A stretch of DNA of 64,000 nucleotides from DASUPK01 sp963695675 (GCA_963695675.1 CAVOGY010000001.1:100381-164380), one strand, 5' to 3'. Positions 7,610 through 19,586 are shown, numbered from the stretch's first letter. Notes: generated from the letters alone by a model not told the origin. Translations and numbers: made by a program.

Positions 7610-9969
7610 TCGGGCACGACAGCTTTCCCACCGAGGAATGGGCCCTGCGCGAGACCAGCCTCGACCTCTCGCGGCTCGCCAACACCGAGTCGATCTTCGC
7701 CCTCTCGAACGGCCACATCGGGCTGCGCGCGAACCTCGAGGAGGGCGAGCCCCATGGCATGCCTGGTACCTATCTGAACAGCTTCTACGAGACCAAGCCG
7801 GTCCCCTACGCGGAGCCCGGATACGGGGATCCGGAGGTGGGTCAGGTGATGATCAACGTCACCAACGGCAAGGTCATCCGCCTACTCGTTGATGACGAGC
7901 CCTTCGACATCCGCTACGGCGAACTGCGGCGGCACGAGCGGGTGCTCGACTTCCGCGCCGGCGTATTGCGTCGAGAGGTCGAGTGGGTTTCGCCGGCTGG
8001 ACAGGCGATTCGCCTGAGCACGGTTCGGCTCGTCTCCTTCGTCCATCGGGCCGTGGTAGCCATTCACTACGAGGTCGAGGCACTCGAGGAGGGCGCCTCG
8101 CTGGTCGTGCAATCCGAGCTGGTTGCCAACGAGCCCCTACCCGAGCAGGAGGACGGGGATCCGCGCGCCGGCACCAGGCTGGTCGCGCCGCTGCGGTCCG
8201 AGTCCTTCTCGGACCACCGGAACCGGGTCACGCTCGCTCACCGGACGAGCGGCAGCGGCCTCCTGATGGCCGCCGCGATGGACCACGAGGTCGACGCCCC
8301 GGGCGAACCCAGGATCCGGGTCTGGAGCAGCGAGGACCTAGGCCGCGTCACCTTCACCACGGATGTCGAGCCGGGACAGCGGCTGCGGCTAGTGAAGTTC
8401 TTGGCATACGGATGGTCGAGCCAGCGCTCCCTCCCGGCCGTCACCGACCAGGTCGAGGCGGCCCTCGCGGGCGCCCGGCACAAGGGCTGGGACGGCCTCC
8501 TGGCCAGCCAGCGCGAATACCTCGATCACTTCTGGGAGTGCGGCGACGTCGAGATCGAGGGCGACCCAGAGCTCCAGCAGGCCGTTCGCTTCGCCCGCTT
8601 CCACCTGCTGCAGGCGGGCGCGCGCGCCGAGCAGCGGGCGATCCCCGCGAAGGGCCTGACCGGAACAGGCTATGACGGCCATACCTTCTGGGACACCGAG
8701 ACGTTCGTCCTGCCGGCGCTCGCCTACACGGTCCCGGGCGCGGCCCGGGACGCCCTCCTCTGGCGCCATACGACGTTGGACCTGGCACGGGAGCGGGCCA
8801 AGACGCTCGGCCTGGCGGGAGCCGCCTTCCCGTGGCGGACGATTCGCGGTCAGGAATCGTCGGGCTACTGGCCAGCCGGCACCGCCGCCTTCCACATCAA
8901 CGCGGACATCGCCAACGCCGTGATCCGCTACGTCTTCGCCGCCGGGGACGAGGAGTTCGAGCGCGAGGAGGGTCTCGAGCTGCTCGTCGAGACGGCCCGC
9001 CTCTGGCGTTCGCTGGGCCATCACGACGCGCAGGGACGCTTTCGGATCGACGGCGTCACCGGCCCGGACGAGTACAGCGCCATCGCCGACAACAACGTCT
9101 ACACGAACCTGCTGGCGGAGCGAAACCTGAGCGGAGCCGCCGACGCGGCCGGGCGCCACCCCGACCGGGCCCGGGAGCTCGGCGTGGACGCTGAGGAGGC
9201 GGCCTCCTGGCGCGACGCGGCGGCCGCGATGATGATCCCGTACGACGAGGCGCTCGGGGTCCATCCGCAGTCGGAGGGGTTCACCGAGCACGCGGTCTGG
9301 GACTTCGAGGGGACGAGGCCCGACCAGTACCCCCTGATGCTCCACTTCCCGTACTTCGACCTCTACCGGAAGCAGGTCGTCAAGCAGGCCGACCTGGTTC
9401 TGGCGCTCTACTCGCGGGGCGACGCCTTCTCGCTCGAGGAGAAGACGCGGAACTTCGAGTACTACGAGCCGATCACGGTGCGCGACTCATCGCTCTCCGC
9501 CTCCATCCAGGCTGTGATCGCCGCCGAGGTGGGGTATCTCGAGCTCGCCTACGACTACTTCGCGGAAGCCGCCCTTCTCGACCTGGACGACATCCACCAC
9601 GACACCCGCGACGGGCTGCACCTCGCCTCGCTCGGCGGCGCCGTGATCGCCGCCGTGGGGGCTTTCGCGGGTATCCGCGACTATGAGGACAGGTTGACCC
9701 TGTCGCCGCGGCTGCCAGACGCTCTCACGCGTCTCGTCTTCAGCTTCCGGCACCAGAACAGGAGGGTCAGGGTCGAGTTCGATCACCGGCAGGCCGTCTA
9801 CACGCTGGCGGATGGCGAGCCACTCGAGCTCAGGCACTACGGGGATGCGATCACGATCGCCACCGATGCCCCCGTCACCCTCCCCATCCCTCCGGGTCCG
9901 GCGCGAGGCGAGCCCCCGAAGCAGCCTCCGGGGAGGGCCCCGGCGCCGCGCCGATCCCCGGTGCGGTAG
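7606..9969 (+). CDS. GH65 glycoside phosphorylase (trehalose/maltose/kojibiose type)
   Basis: This 787-aa protein has the full GH65 layout: an N-terminal beta-sandwich (ANTESIFALSNGHIGLR), an (alpha/alpha)6 barrel and a C-terminal beta domain. The catalytic acid is Glu489 in VTGPDEYS. The barrel motif TGYDGHTFWDTE and the late KQADLVLAL with its phosphate-binding region are present. It should phosphorolyse an alpha-linked glucose disaccharide to beta-glucose-1-phosphate and glucose; the exact disaccharide cannot be read from sequence. The last 30 residues are Pro/Arg-rich and look disordered. It is coupled to the upstream HAD mutase by ATGA. Confidence 0.9.
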   Translation: MIGHDSFPTEEWALRETSLDLSRLANTESIFALSNGHIGLRANLEEGEPHGMPGTYLNSFYETKPVPYAEPGYGDPEVGQVMINVTNGKVIRLLVDDEPFDIRYGELRRHERVLDFRAGVLRREVEWVSPAGQAIRLSTVRLVSFVHRAVVAIHYEVEALEEGASLVVQSELVANEPLPEQEDGDPRAGTRLVAPLRSESFSDHRNRVTLAHRTSGSGLLMAAAMDHEVDAPGEPRIRVWSSEDLGRVTFTTDVEPGQRLRLVKFLAYGWSSQRSLPAVTDQVEAALAGARHKGWDGLLASQREYLDHFWECGDVEIEGDPELQQAVRFARFHLLQAGARAEQRAIPAKGLTGTGYDGHTFWDTETFVLPALAYTVPGAARDALLWRHTTLDLARERAKTLGLAGAAFPWRTIRGQESSGYWPAGTAAFHINADIANAVIRYVFAAGDEEFEREEGLELLVETARLWRSLGHHDAQGRFRIDGVTGPDEYSAIADNNVYTNLLAERNLSGAADAAGRHPDRARELGVDAEEAASWRDAAAAMMIPYDEALGVHPQSEGFTEHAVWDFEGTRPDQYPLMLHFPYFDLYRKQVVKQADLVLALYSRGDAFSLEEKTRNFEYYEPITVRDSSLSASIQAVIAAEVGYLELAYDYFAEAALLDLDDIHHDTRDGLHLASLGGAVIAAVGAFAGIRDYEDRLTLSPRLPDALTRLVFSFRHQNRRVRVEFDHRQAVYTLADGEPLELRHYGDAITIATDAPVTLPIPPGPARGEPPKQPPGRAPAPRRSPVR

Positions 9970-9988
9970 CGCTAGCGCTGGAGTTGAC

Positions 9989-11219
9989 TCAGGCTGTCGC
10001 GGGCGCCTCGATCGGCTCGGCCACCGGCTCGCCGCCGCGCCTGATGCGGGCCGCGAGCAGGGGGAAGATCAGGGTCGAGACGATCGCGGCGCCGACCAGG
10101 CCGGCGGCCGTCGACGAGGTCATATGCCCGGCCTCGATCGCCAGCGTGGTGATCGCCAAGACCAGGGGCAGCTCCGTGGCCGAGTAGACGGCGAGCGCCA
10201 CCCTGTCGCGCAATCCGAGCTCGCTTCGATACAGCAGCAGGGCCGGGAGGCCGCGCACCACCAGGAAGAGGCCGAGGAACATCGGCACCTTGAGCAGGGC
10301 GGTGGCACTGGAGGTCAGGGCATCGAGATCGAAGGCCATCCCGCTGGTGATGAAGAAGAACGGGATCAGCAGGCCGTACCCGACCGCGTACACCTTGGAG
10401 TCGAAGACGGTCACCTCGCGGCCGCGCAGCGCGACCCGGGTGATCATGCCGGCCACGAACCCGCCAAGGAGCAGGTCGAGGCCGAGCTGAGCCGCCAGGG
10501 CGACGAGCGCGAAGACGAGCACGACGGCGAGCCGGACGGCGAGCTGGCTGGAGGTCTCGAAGGTCCTCTCCACCAACGACCATCCGCGCCAGGCCGAGCG
10601 CACGGCGAGAATCCCGGTGATCACCGCCAGTGCGATGAAGAGCACCAGGATCGCGGCCTCGTGGAGCGGATGGCCGGTGGAGAGGATCAGCGTCACCAGC
10701 AGAATCGGGCCGAACTCCCCGATCCCGCCCGCGCCGAGCAGGTAGGTGCCGAAGCGGGTGCGCATCTCACCGGCATCGCTGAGGATCGGGATCAGCGTCC
10801 CGATCGCAGTTGTCGCCATCGCCGATCCCGTGTAGAGGTACGAGAGGATCACTCCCGCCGCCGCGAGCACTCCGCCGATCCCGTAGGCGAGCACCAGTGA
10901 GAGCCCCCAACCGACGGCGCCCAACTCGAGTGGCCGGCCCTTGATCCGGTCGAAGTCGATCTCGTAGCCGGCGAAGAAGAAGAGCATCCCCAGGCCGAGG
11001 TCCCCCAGCAGCGACGTGGTGGGGTCGAGGCTGGCGAGGTCGAATCCCTGGGGGCCGATGATGATCCCGAGCAGCGAGCTCCACGACCACCACAGGGATC
11101 GCCAGCCGCGGCGAGATGGCGAGCACGAACACGCCGGCGATGGCTGCGGCGATGACGATGACGAGCGCCGAGGTCTCGTCGACGCCGGCCGCCACGGTCC
11201 CGATGGGCAACTGAGCCAT
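9989..11219 (-). CDS. Kef-type cation:proton antiporter (frameshifted as assembled)
   Basis: This polytopic membrane protein belongs to the monovalent cation:proton antiporter 2 family, with about 12 hydrophobic segments but no TrkA-N or other cytoplasmic domain. The first ~45 residues (start 11219) are in one frame; from LLGIIIGPQGFDLA on they are in another. An extra G near 11075 in GAGCTCGCTGCTC explains this, and removing it gives 410 codons and the usual VVVVELLLGIIIGPQ sequence. Conserved later segments include MLFFFAGYEIDF and TELPLVLAITTLA. It is transcribed towards the GH65 gene. Confidence 0.8.
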
Positions 11220-11259
11220 CGGGACGAGACTCTAAGCCGGGCTCACGACGTAGCCGGAG

Positions 11260-11802
11260 CTAGCCGGCCGTCCTGCGGCGCTGAAGGCGTGCCAGCGGGC
11301 CGAGCAGGGCGGGCTGCAGCCGGGGCGGCGGCAGGGTCCTCGCCGTGATCACCACCGTGTCCCGGTAGCGATCGGTGAACTCGGCGGCCTCCATGAACGC
11401 GCGAAAGCCCCTGGGGAGGCCGTGGCGCGTGTACTTCCCCGCCCGGGCCATTGCCGCCGCCTCGGTGAGGAATTCCTGGAGCTCCATCGCCGGCTCGGCC
11501 TCACAGACGATATGGGCCTCGGTGGTGCCGGTGTTCTTGAAGCTGTGCCGGACGCCGGGCTTCACCACGACCGTCTCGTCCCCGGCACGCGCGACGGTCG
11601 GCTTGCGGTCGGCCGTGAAGGTCGTCTCGCCTTCGATCACGGTGAAGCGCTCCTCGATCGACGGGTGGTAGTGGGGGATGCTGACGCCGCCGCCCGGGTC
11701 GACGTAGACGTCCATCCCGAGAACGGCGCCCTCCTGCGGGTGAAAACGGAGCCGGTAGTTGAAGACCGGATCCTCGATCAGCTCGTCGTTCATCTCAGCC
11801 AC
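11260..11802 (-). CDS. Cupin-domain protein
   Basis: This 180-aa protein has a single cupin fold. Motif 1 is seen in IPHYHPSIEERFTVIEGE (His, His, Glu ligands) and motif 2 in VKPGVRHSFKNTG (His), so a metal-binding site is likely. A C-terminal helical extension of about 70 residues is rich in Arg. The substrate is unknown. The GTG at 11802 and the ATG at 11793 are both possible starts. It lies 20 bp downstream of ltrA and may be co-transcribed with it. Confidence 0.75.
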   Translation of the reverse strand: MAEMNDELIEDPVFNYRLRFHPQEGAVLGMDVYVDPGGGVSIPHYHPSIEERFTVIEGETTFTADRKPTVARAGDETVVVKPGVRHSFKNTGTTEAHIVCEAEPAMELQEFLTEAAAMARAGKYTRHGLPRGFRAFMEAAEFTDRYRDTVVITARTLPPPRLQPALLGPLARLQRRRTAG

Positions 11803-11821
11803 CTCTGTTTCCGACTCCGTC

Positions 11822-13009
11822 CTATGTCCCCGGCGCCGCTTCCCCGTGGCGGACCTCGGCGCGGGCCTCCCCGTATCCCCTGGTCTCGTAGGCGATCATC
11901 GACCAGAGCAGCACGTTGATCAGGGCGAGCATCACCAGGGCCGACAGCTCGAAGGCGACGGGATAGAGCGCGAACAGCAGTACCGCCATGCCCAGCCGAT
12001 GCCTGTTGAGTGTGTGGACGTGCCGCCAGCGGAATGCGACCAGGCCGAGCAGGTAGACGGCGACGCCGCCGACCAGGGCGAAGGCGGGCACGTCCTCCAG
12101 CGCGTCGGTCGGGTGTCCGAGGGCCTTCTTCAGGCCCAGCGCCAGCAGGATGATCCCGGCAACGAGCAGGAAGTGGATGTAGGAGTACGAGTCCCGGGCC
12201 AGCTCGTTCCGCACCTTCCCCTCCGGCGCTCGCACCAGCCGCCGGGCCGAGACCAGGGCCACGATGTCGAAGTAGGCCCACCAGAGGGCGGCCACGACCC
12301 CGATGCCCAGCACCGCGGCGGCGGCTATTCCCCAGGTCAGGTGCGTTCCGGCCCCGAGCCCGATGGCGACGATCGACTCCCCGAGAGCGATGATCACGAT
12401 CAGCCCGTGGCGCTCGGCGAAGTGGCCGGGCACCAGGTGCCACCCCTCCGACCCGAACAGGTAGGGCTCGCCCATGTCGAGGACGAGGGCGAGCCCCCAG
12501 ACCGCGGCCTGGGCGCCGCTGTCGAGGAACGATCCGCAGATCAACAGTGTGATTCCAACCGCGGTCCCGATCCCGAGCCCCGTCACCGAGCGCCGAAAGG
12601 TGGGGTCGTCGCGGCCGGCGATCAGCAATAGGCAGATTTGCGCGATCCGCACCGCGCCGTAGGCGACCGCGAACTCGGTCGCCAGGCTGCCGAATGCATC
12701 TGGCACGCAGATCGCGGCGATCAGGAAGCCCGCCATCGCGGCGAACAGCGCGATCCGGACACCGCCCTCCTCGGGATCGATGACGCTGGTCAGCCACGCG
12801 TACGCGACCCAGGACCACCAGAGGAGCGCCAGGATCAGCATCCCCTCGCCGAGGCCCGCCCAGGTCGGATGCCTGGACATCAGCGCCGTGCACTGGGTGA
12901 TCGCCAGGACGAAGACCAGGTCGAAGAAGAGCTCCAGCGGCAGCACCCGGTCCTGCTGCCGGAGGGCCGCGCCCAGCCGCAGCCGCCGCGTCTCGATTCC
13001 CGTTTCCAC
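11822..13009 (-). CDS. Low temperature requirement A (LtrA) family membrane protein
   Basis: This 395-aa protein has about 11 transmembrane segments. The N-terminal signature LPLELFFDLVFVLAITQ and the central HFAERHGLIVIIALGESI are diagnostic for the bacterial LtrA family. The family is linked to growth at low temperature in Listeria but its molecular role is not established. It starts with GTG 26 bp after the restored yceI stop. Confidence 0.88.
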   Translation of the reverse strand: METGIETRRLRLGAALRQQDRVLPLELFFDLVFVLAITQCTALMSRHPTWAGLGEGMLILALLWWSWVAYAWLTSVIDPEEGGVRIALFAAMAGFLIAAICVPDAFGSLATEFAVAYGAVRIAQICLLLIAGRDDPTFRRSVTGLGIGTAVGITLLICGSFLDSGAQAAVWGLALVLDMGEPYLFGSEGWHLVPGHFAERHGLIVIIALGESIVAIGLGAGTHLTWGIAAAAVLGIGVVAALWWAYFDIVALVSARRLVRAPEGKVRNELARDSYSYIHFLLVAGIILLALGLKKALGHPTDALEDVPAFALVGGVAVYLLGLVAFRWRHVHTLNRHRLGMAVLLFALYPVAFELSALVMLALINVLLWSMIAYETRGYGEARAEVRHGEAAPGT

Positions 13010-13035
13010 CGGCTACTTCTCGTTCAGACCGTGGG

Positions 13036-13588
13036 TCATCGGGTGGGCAGCGACCCTTCGGCGACCACCTCGACCTCGATCTCTGACCTTGAGGGTGCCG
13101 AACAGGCCGGAGTAGGGCTTGATGCCCCAGTCGGATTGCTTGACGGTCGCTCGACCCGTGATCTCGCCCGCGTCGCCGACGCTGAGCTCGAAGCCGAGAG
13201 GGTGACGGCTGCCGTTCATGGCGAGCTCGCCCGAGACGCTGAAACACGCCTCATCCTTCGTGGGTGTGATGCGGCTGGACTCGAACTCGACCCGGCCGGC
13301 CGGCAGCACCTCGTCCTCGAGCGTCTTCTTGATCTCGGCCTTGTCTTCCTCGGTCAGTGCCTTCAGCCCGCCCGTTCCCTCGATCACCCGCATCGAGCCG
13401 CTGTCCGCGCCGACCTTAAGACCGATCGGGCCCTGCTCGCCGACCTCGAGGGTTCCCTCCCAGGAGCCGACCTCGATCAGCAGGTCGTGACCCGCCTTCG
13501 CCGCGGCGCCGTGCCTCTCGGTCTTGATGCGGAGGGTGGCATTCTCCGGTCCAAGCTTGTGCGTGCCTGACATGATCGGCATCGTCAA
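13036..13588 (-). CDS. YceI-family protein (frameshifted near the C-terminus)
   Basis: YceI-like proteins are lipocalin-fold proteins that bind polyisoprenoid-type lipids. Visible family features are KLGPENATLRIKT, KAGHDLLIEVGSWEGTLEV, SSRITPTKD and SDWGIKPYSGLFGTLKVRD. As written, the last residues run out of frame. Removing one base near 13078 gives DEVEVVAEGSLPTR and a stop at 13036, exactly 184 codons. No signal peptide is visible. TTG at 13588 lies 6 nt after a TAGATT box; ATG at 13573 is an alternative start. It is divergent from coxG. Confidence 0.8.
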
Positions 13589-13594
13589 GCACCC

Positions 13595-13600
13595 AATCTA
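13595..13600 (-). promoter_or_regulatory. TAnnnT -10 box for yceI
   Basis: On the minus strand TAGATT lies 6 nt before the TTG at 13588. This supports that TTG as the start rather than the internal ATG codons. Confidence 0.35.
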
Positions 13601-13620
13601 TTCGGCGGAAAGAGGATCCG

Positions 13621-14058
13621 ATGGAGTTCGACAACTCGTTCACCGTCCAGAAGCCGCTCGACGAGGTCTGGAACACGATGATCGACCTCGAGCGCGTCGT
13701 GCCGTGCGTCCCGGGGGCCAGGGTCATCGAGAAGACGGGCGACAGCGCCGTTGACGCCGAGGTCAAGATCAAGCTCGGCGCGATGTCGATGAACTACTCC
13801 GGGCCCGCCGAGATCGTCGAGCAGGACGACTCCGCTCATCGGGCCGTGATGAACGCGCGGGCGAAGGAGGCGGGGGGACAGGGCAATGCCGATGCCAGGG
13901 TCTCGATGCAGCTGTCGGGGGCCGGGGACGCGACGGAGGTCGCGCTCCACTCGGAGATCAACGTCACCGGCAAGGCGGCGCAGATGGGGGAGGGAGTGAT
14001 CGCCGCCGTGACCGAGGGGATGATCAAGGAGTTCGCCGAGAACCTGGCCAAGCTCTGA
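13621..14058 (+). CDS. coxG: CO dehydrogenase subunit G (SRPBCC fold)
   Basis: This 145-aa CoxG-type START/SRPBCC protein contains FDNSFTVQKPLDEVWNTM, PCVPGARVIE and the C-terminal EFAENLAKL helix. CoxG is an accessory protein of aerobic CO dehydrogenase, with roles proposed in membrane attachment of the enzyme and, in mycobacteria, in carrying menaquinone to it. An AAAGAGG ribosome binding site precedes the ATG. It is the first gene of the long cox operon and is divergent from yceI. Confidence 0.9.
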   Translation: MEFDNSFTVQKPLDEVWNTMIDLERVVPCVPGARVIEKTGDSAVDAEVKIKLGAMSMNYSGPAEIVEQDDSAHRAVMNARAKEAGGQGNADARVSMQLSGAGDATEVALHSEINVTGKAAQMGEGVIAAVTEGMIKEFAENLAKL

Positions 14059-14141
14059 GCCGCTCGAGATTCCTTGGATGCTTGAGTCCGGTTGTAATAC
14101 TCTCGCGACATGGCAGGTACCGCTGGTGTTGAGGCAATGGA

Positions 14142-14402
14142 ATGCTGATCGGCGCTGATACCACCTCCTGGTACATCGGCCTCGGACTCGGTGCCGTCGT
14201 GGTGGTGGTGGCGGTGATCATCGTCGGCACCATCCTGATCCTCGCCAACCGGATCGCCGGACAGGCGGAGACCGCCAGCGACGCGGTCGAGACGCTCCGC
14301 TCAGAGACCGACGGCCTGAGCGGCGTCGCCAAGGTCAACGACTCCGGCGTCCGGATCCTCCACTCTGCGCGCGCGCTGAGGAAGACGGCGGTCGGGCACT
14401 GA
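14142..14402 (+). CDS. Small single-pass membrane protein 1 of the cox operon
   Basis: This 86-aa protein has one strongly hydrophobic helix at about residues 12-36 (IGLGLGAVVVVVAVIIVG), then an amphipathic segment (AETASDAVETLRSET) and a basic tail. It is the first of five consecutive genes with this layout between coxG and coxM. I recognise no named family beyond a loose resemblance to DUF948-type proteins. Its stop overlaps the next start (TGATG). A role as membrane anchor or scaffold for the CO dehydrogenase is inference. Confidence 0.75.
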   Translation: MLIGADTTSWYIGLGLGAVVVVVAVIIVGTILILANRIAGQAETASDAVETLRSETDGLSGVAKVNDSGVRILHSARALRKTAVGH

Positions 14403-14701
14403 TGGACGTCGTGGTCGGCCTGGCCAGCTCCGAGCGCACCCTCTGGTACGTGACGCTCGCGGTGGGCCTGGTCGTGGCCCTGGTGGTGGCCGGGATGCTG
14501 GTCACGCTGCTCGGCCTGCTCGGGCGGATCCAGGCCGCGGTCACGAACCTCCTCGGCTCCGCCGGGAAGGTCGCCGAGAACACGTCGAACATCCCGCAGC
14601 TCGAGGCCACCGCACCGGTCCTCGAGCAGATCGCCGCCGAGGGCGTGGTGCAGGACGGCTACATGAACGCGCTCTCGCAGGGCTACGGGGAGCCCGAATG
14701 A
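14402..14701 (+). CDS. Small single-pass membrane protein 2 of the cox operon
   Basis: This 99-aa protein has one transmembrane helix at about residues 15-42 (YVTLAVGLVVALVVAGMLV) followed by a coiled-coil-prone region (RIQAAVTNLLGSAGKVAENT) and a helix ending PVLEQIAAEG. It overlaps both neighbours by 1-4 bp, so it is translationally coupled. The function is unknown; see the finding on the five-gene array. Confidence 0.75.
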   Translation: MDVVVGLASSERTLWYVTLAVGLVVALVVAGMLVTLLGLLGRIQAAVTNLLGSAGKVAENTSNIPQLEATAPVLEQIAAEGVVQDGYMNALSQGYGEPE

Positions 14702-14976
14702 GCACCTCCCTGCTGATCGTGCTGAGCGTCGCCGAGGCCGTGGTCCTCGTGGTGGTGCTGGCCCTGGCTCTGATCGAGATCCGCCGCCGCCTCTCTTCGA
14801 TAGCGAGCGACCTGAGCGATCTGGGGGACGCCCTGACCACCGTGGAGGGGGAGCACCTGCGTCCGCTCCGGCCCGCGGTCGAGGCGATCAACGCCCAATT
14901 CGAAGGGATCATCGCCCTGATGCCGTCCGTGGCGAAGAAGGCCGCGATCGTCGCCGAGCACGCGGAGAAGCGATGA
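14698..14976 (+). CDS. Small single-pass membrane protein 3 of the cox operon
   Basis: This 92-aa protein has an N-terminal transmembrane helix at about residues 4-26 (LLIVLSVAEAVVLVVVLALA), a short basic IEIRRRL boundary that suggests a cytoplasmic C-terminus, then a long amphipathic helix (SSIASDLSDLGDALTTV) and LRPLRPAVEAINAQF. ATGA overlaps link it to both neighbours. It is the member most like DUF948-type coiled-coil membrane proteins. The function is unknown. Confidence 0.75.
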   Translation: MSTSLLIVLSVAEAVVLVVVLALALIEIRRRLSSIASDLSDLGDALTTVEGEHLRPLRPAVEAINAQFEGIIALMPSVAKKAAIVAEHAEKR

Positions 14977-15230
14977 CTCTCTGGTGGATCGGCAACGCTG
15001 TGCTGCTGCTGGTGATCGTGCCGGTCGTGGTGGTCCTCCTGCGCGGCGTGCTCGGCGCAGCGAAGGACACCACGCGGGCGGTCGAGGCGCTTCGGCCCGT
15101 CGCCGACGCCGCCTCGAAGGACCTCGACGCGGTTGAGCTTCTCAACACCACCCAGGAGCAGGTGAGCCAGACGGTCGCCGTGGTGGCGAACTACGGCGGC
15201 TCCCTCGACACCATCCTCGAGGACGCCTGA
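14973..15230 (+). CDS. Small single-pass membrane protein 4 of the cox operon
   Basis: This 85-aa protein has a transmembrane helix at about residues 5-27 (IGNAVLLLVIVPVVVVLLRG) and a helical cytoplasmic-type tail (TTRAVEALRPVADAASKDLD, TQEQVSQTVAVV). The VEALRP segment resembles VETLRS in protein 1 and LRPAVEAI in protein 3, which hints that the array arose by duplication. The gene lies one base from the next start. Confidence 0.75.
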   Translation: MTLWWIGNAVLLLVIVPVVVVLLRGVLGAAKDTTRAVEALRPVADAASKDLDAVELLNTTQEQVSQTVAVVANYGGSLDTILEDA

Positions 15231-15231
15231 G

Positions 15232-15837
15232 GTGGAGCCCGCCGCCGCAGTCACCCTGATCGCGGTGGTGCTGGTGATCCTGGCGCTGGTCTTCTACCTG
15301 GTCTCCGTGATCCTGGAGCTGCGGAAGATCACCGCCGGCCTGGACGCGGTGATCGAGTCGGTCGGCGACATCCTCCGGAAGAGCGAGCCCGTGAACGGCG
15401 TCGTCGATCAGATCAACAAGGACCTCTCCGCGGGAACGGACCTGCTCGAGGGCCTGCTCGACAAGAAGGCGGGCCAGGATGACGCGGCGGGGCTGATCGA
15501 GTCGGTCTTTCCGGGGGCGGGCGCCGCGGTCCTCGAGCGGCAGGGCAGAAGCGGTGAGGTGAAGAACATCGACGAGGTCTACACGAGGGGGGCCGTGCAG
15601 CTGGCGCGCCTGGGGCGAGAGAGCCCTCTCGGCGCGGGCGAGTTGTCCGGCGCCGCCCTCAGGGACCCGAGCTACTCCAGCGCGGCGGCGCGGTCGATCT
15701 ACACGAATCCGAGCGGCCCGGTCGCCGATCAGCCGGGGGGCCCCCTGCACAGGCCGAGGTCGCCGGTGATCGGCACCGAGGCCGGCCCGGATGGTGATCA
15801 GGCGCCCGATGAGTCGGAGGCGTCGGATGGTGAGTAG
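15232..15837 (+). CDS. Single-pass membrane protein 5 of the cox operon, with long tail
   Basis: This 201-aa protein is the largest of the array. It has a transmembrane helix at about residues 6-29 (VTLIAVVLVILALVFYLVS), a coiled-coil-prone region with ILELRKITAGLDAVIESVGD and SEPVNGVVDQINKDL, then about 120 residues of low-complexity, Gly/Pro/acidic sequence likely to be disordered. GTG at 15232 follows the previous stop by one base. It is followed by coxM after 18 bp. The function is unknown. Confidence 0.75.
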   Translation: MEPAAAVTLIAVVLVILALVFYLVSVILELRKITAGLDAVIESVGDILRKSEPVNGVVDQINKDLSAGTDLLEGLLDKKAGQDDAAGLIESVFPGAGAAVLERQGRSGEVKNIDEVYTRGAVQLARLGRESPLGAGELSGAALRDPSYSSAAARSIYTNPSGPVADQPGGPLHRPRSPVIGTEAGPDGDQAPDESEASDGE

Positions 15838-15855
15838 AGGGCGGGGGATTCTCTA

Positions 15856-16731
15856 GTGCAGACACCCGGCCCGATCGAGTACGAGCGCGCGACCAGCGTG
15901 CAGAACGCGATCGAGCTGCTCGAGCGCTACGGGCCCGAGACCCGCATTCTGGCCGGCGGGCACAGCCTGCTGCCGATGATGAAGCTGCGGCTCGCCAACC
16001 CCGAGCGCCTCATCGACATCAACGACCTCGAGGAGCTCTCCTACATCAGGGAGGCCGACGGGGAGATCCGGATCGGCGCGATGACCCGCCATCGCGAGCT
16101 GCTCGAGTCCGAGCCGCTCGCCCGGCACTTCCCTGTCTTCATCGACGCGGAGAACGTGATCGCCGACCCTCCGGTCCGCAATCGCGGCACGATCGGCGGC
16201 TCGCTGGCGCAGGCCGACGCCGCCGAGGACCTCTCCGCCGTCTGCTCTGCGCTGAAGGCGAGCGTCGTGATCGCCGGCTCGGACGGCGAGCGCGTCGTCT
16301 CGATGGATGACTTCCACGTCGGCCCCTACATGACGGCGATCCAGGACGGCCAGATACTGACCGAGATCCGTCTGCCCATGAGGCCGGGCGGGGGCAGCGC
16401 CCACGAGAAGGTCGAGCGCAGGGCGGGAGACTGGGCGATCGTCGCGGTCTCCGCGGCCCTCTGGATGGAGGGTGGGAGGATCGCCGACGCTGGCGTCGCG
16501 CTCAGCGCCGCCGGGCCGACGACGATCCACGCGACCCGGTCGGAGGAGCTGCTGCGGGGCAAGGAGCCCTCGGAGGAGCTCTTCGCCGAGGCCGGGGGCC
16601 TCGCCGCGGAGGACTGCTCGCCCGCCGCCGACGGGCGCGGCCCCGTCGACTACAAGCGCCACCTCGCCGACGTGCTCACCAGGCGCGCTCTCGGCCGAGC
16701 CGCCGAGCGCTCATCCAACCAGGAGGGCTGA
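15856..16731 (+). CDS. coxM: CO dehydrogenase medium (FAD) subunit
   Basis: This 291-aa flavoprotein subunit passes electrons from the iron-sulfur subunit via FAD to the quinone pool. The FAD-binding motifs are ILAGGHSLLPMMKLRLA near residue 35 and the TIGGSLAQADAAED loop near 115. A C-terminal CO_deh_flav_C domain follows. The start is TTG or GTG next to CTAGTGCAGACACCC; I keep 15856. It is immediately followed by coxS. Confidence 0.93.
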   Translation: MQTPGPIEYERATSVQNAIELLERYGPETRILAGGHSLLPMMKLRLANPERLIDINDLEELSYIREADGEIRIGAMTRHRELLESEPLARHFPVFIDAENVIADPPVRNRGTIGGSLAQADAAEDLSAVCSALKASVVIAGSDGERVVSMDDFHVGPYMTAIQDGQILTEIRLPMRPGGGSAHEKVERRAGDWAIVAVSAALWMEGGRIADAGVALSAAGPTTIHATRSEELLRGKEPSEELFAEAGGLAAEDCSPAADGRGPVDYKRHLADVLTRRALGRAAERSSNQEG

Positions 16732-17208
<477 letters not shown>

Positions 17209-17210
17209 GA

Positions 17211-19580
<2,370 letters not shown>

Positions 19581-19586
19581 GCGGTC

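Noticed and set aside
9955..9990. GCTAGCGCTAGCG-type palindromic stretch after the GH65 gene as a terminator
   Set aside because: The repeats are short and overlapping with no stable stem and loop, so I do not call a terminator here.
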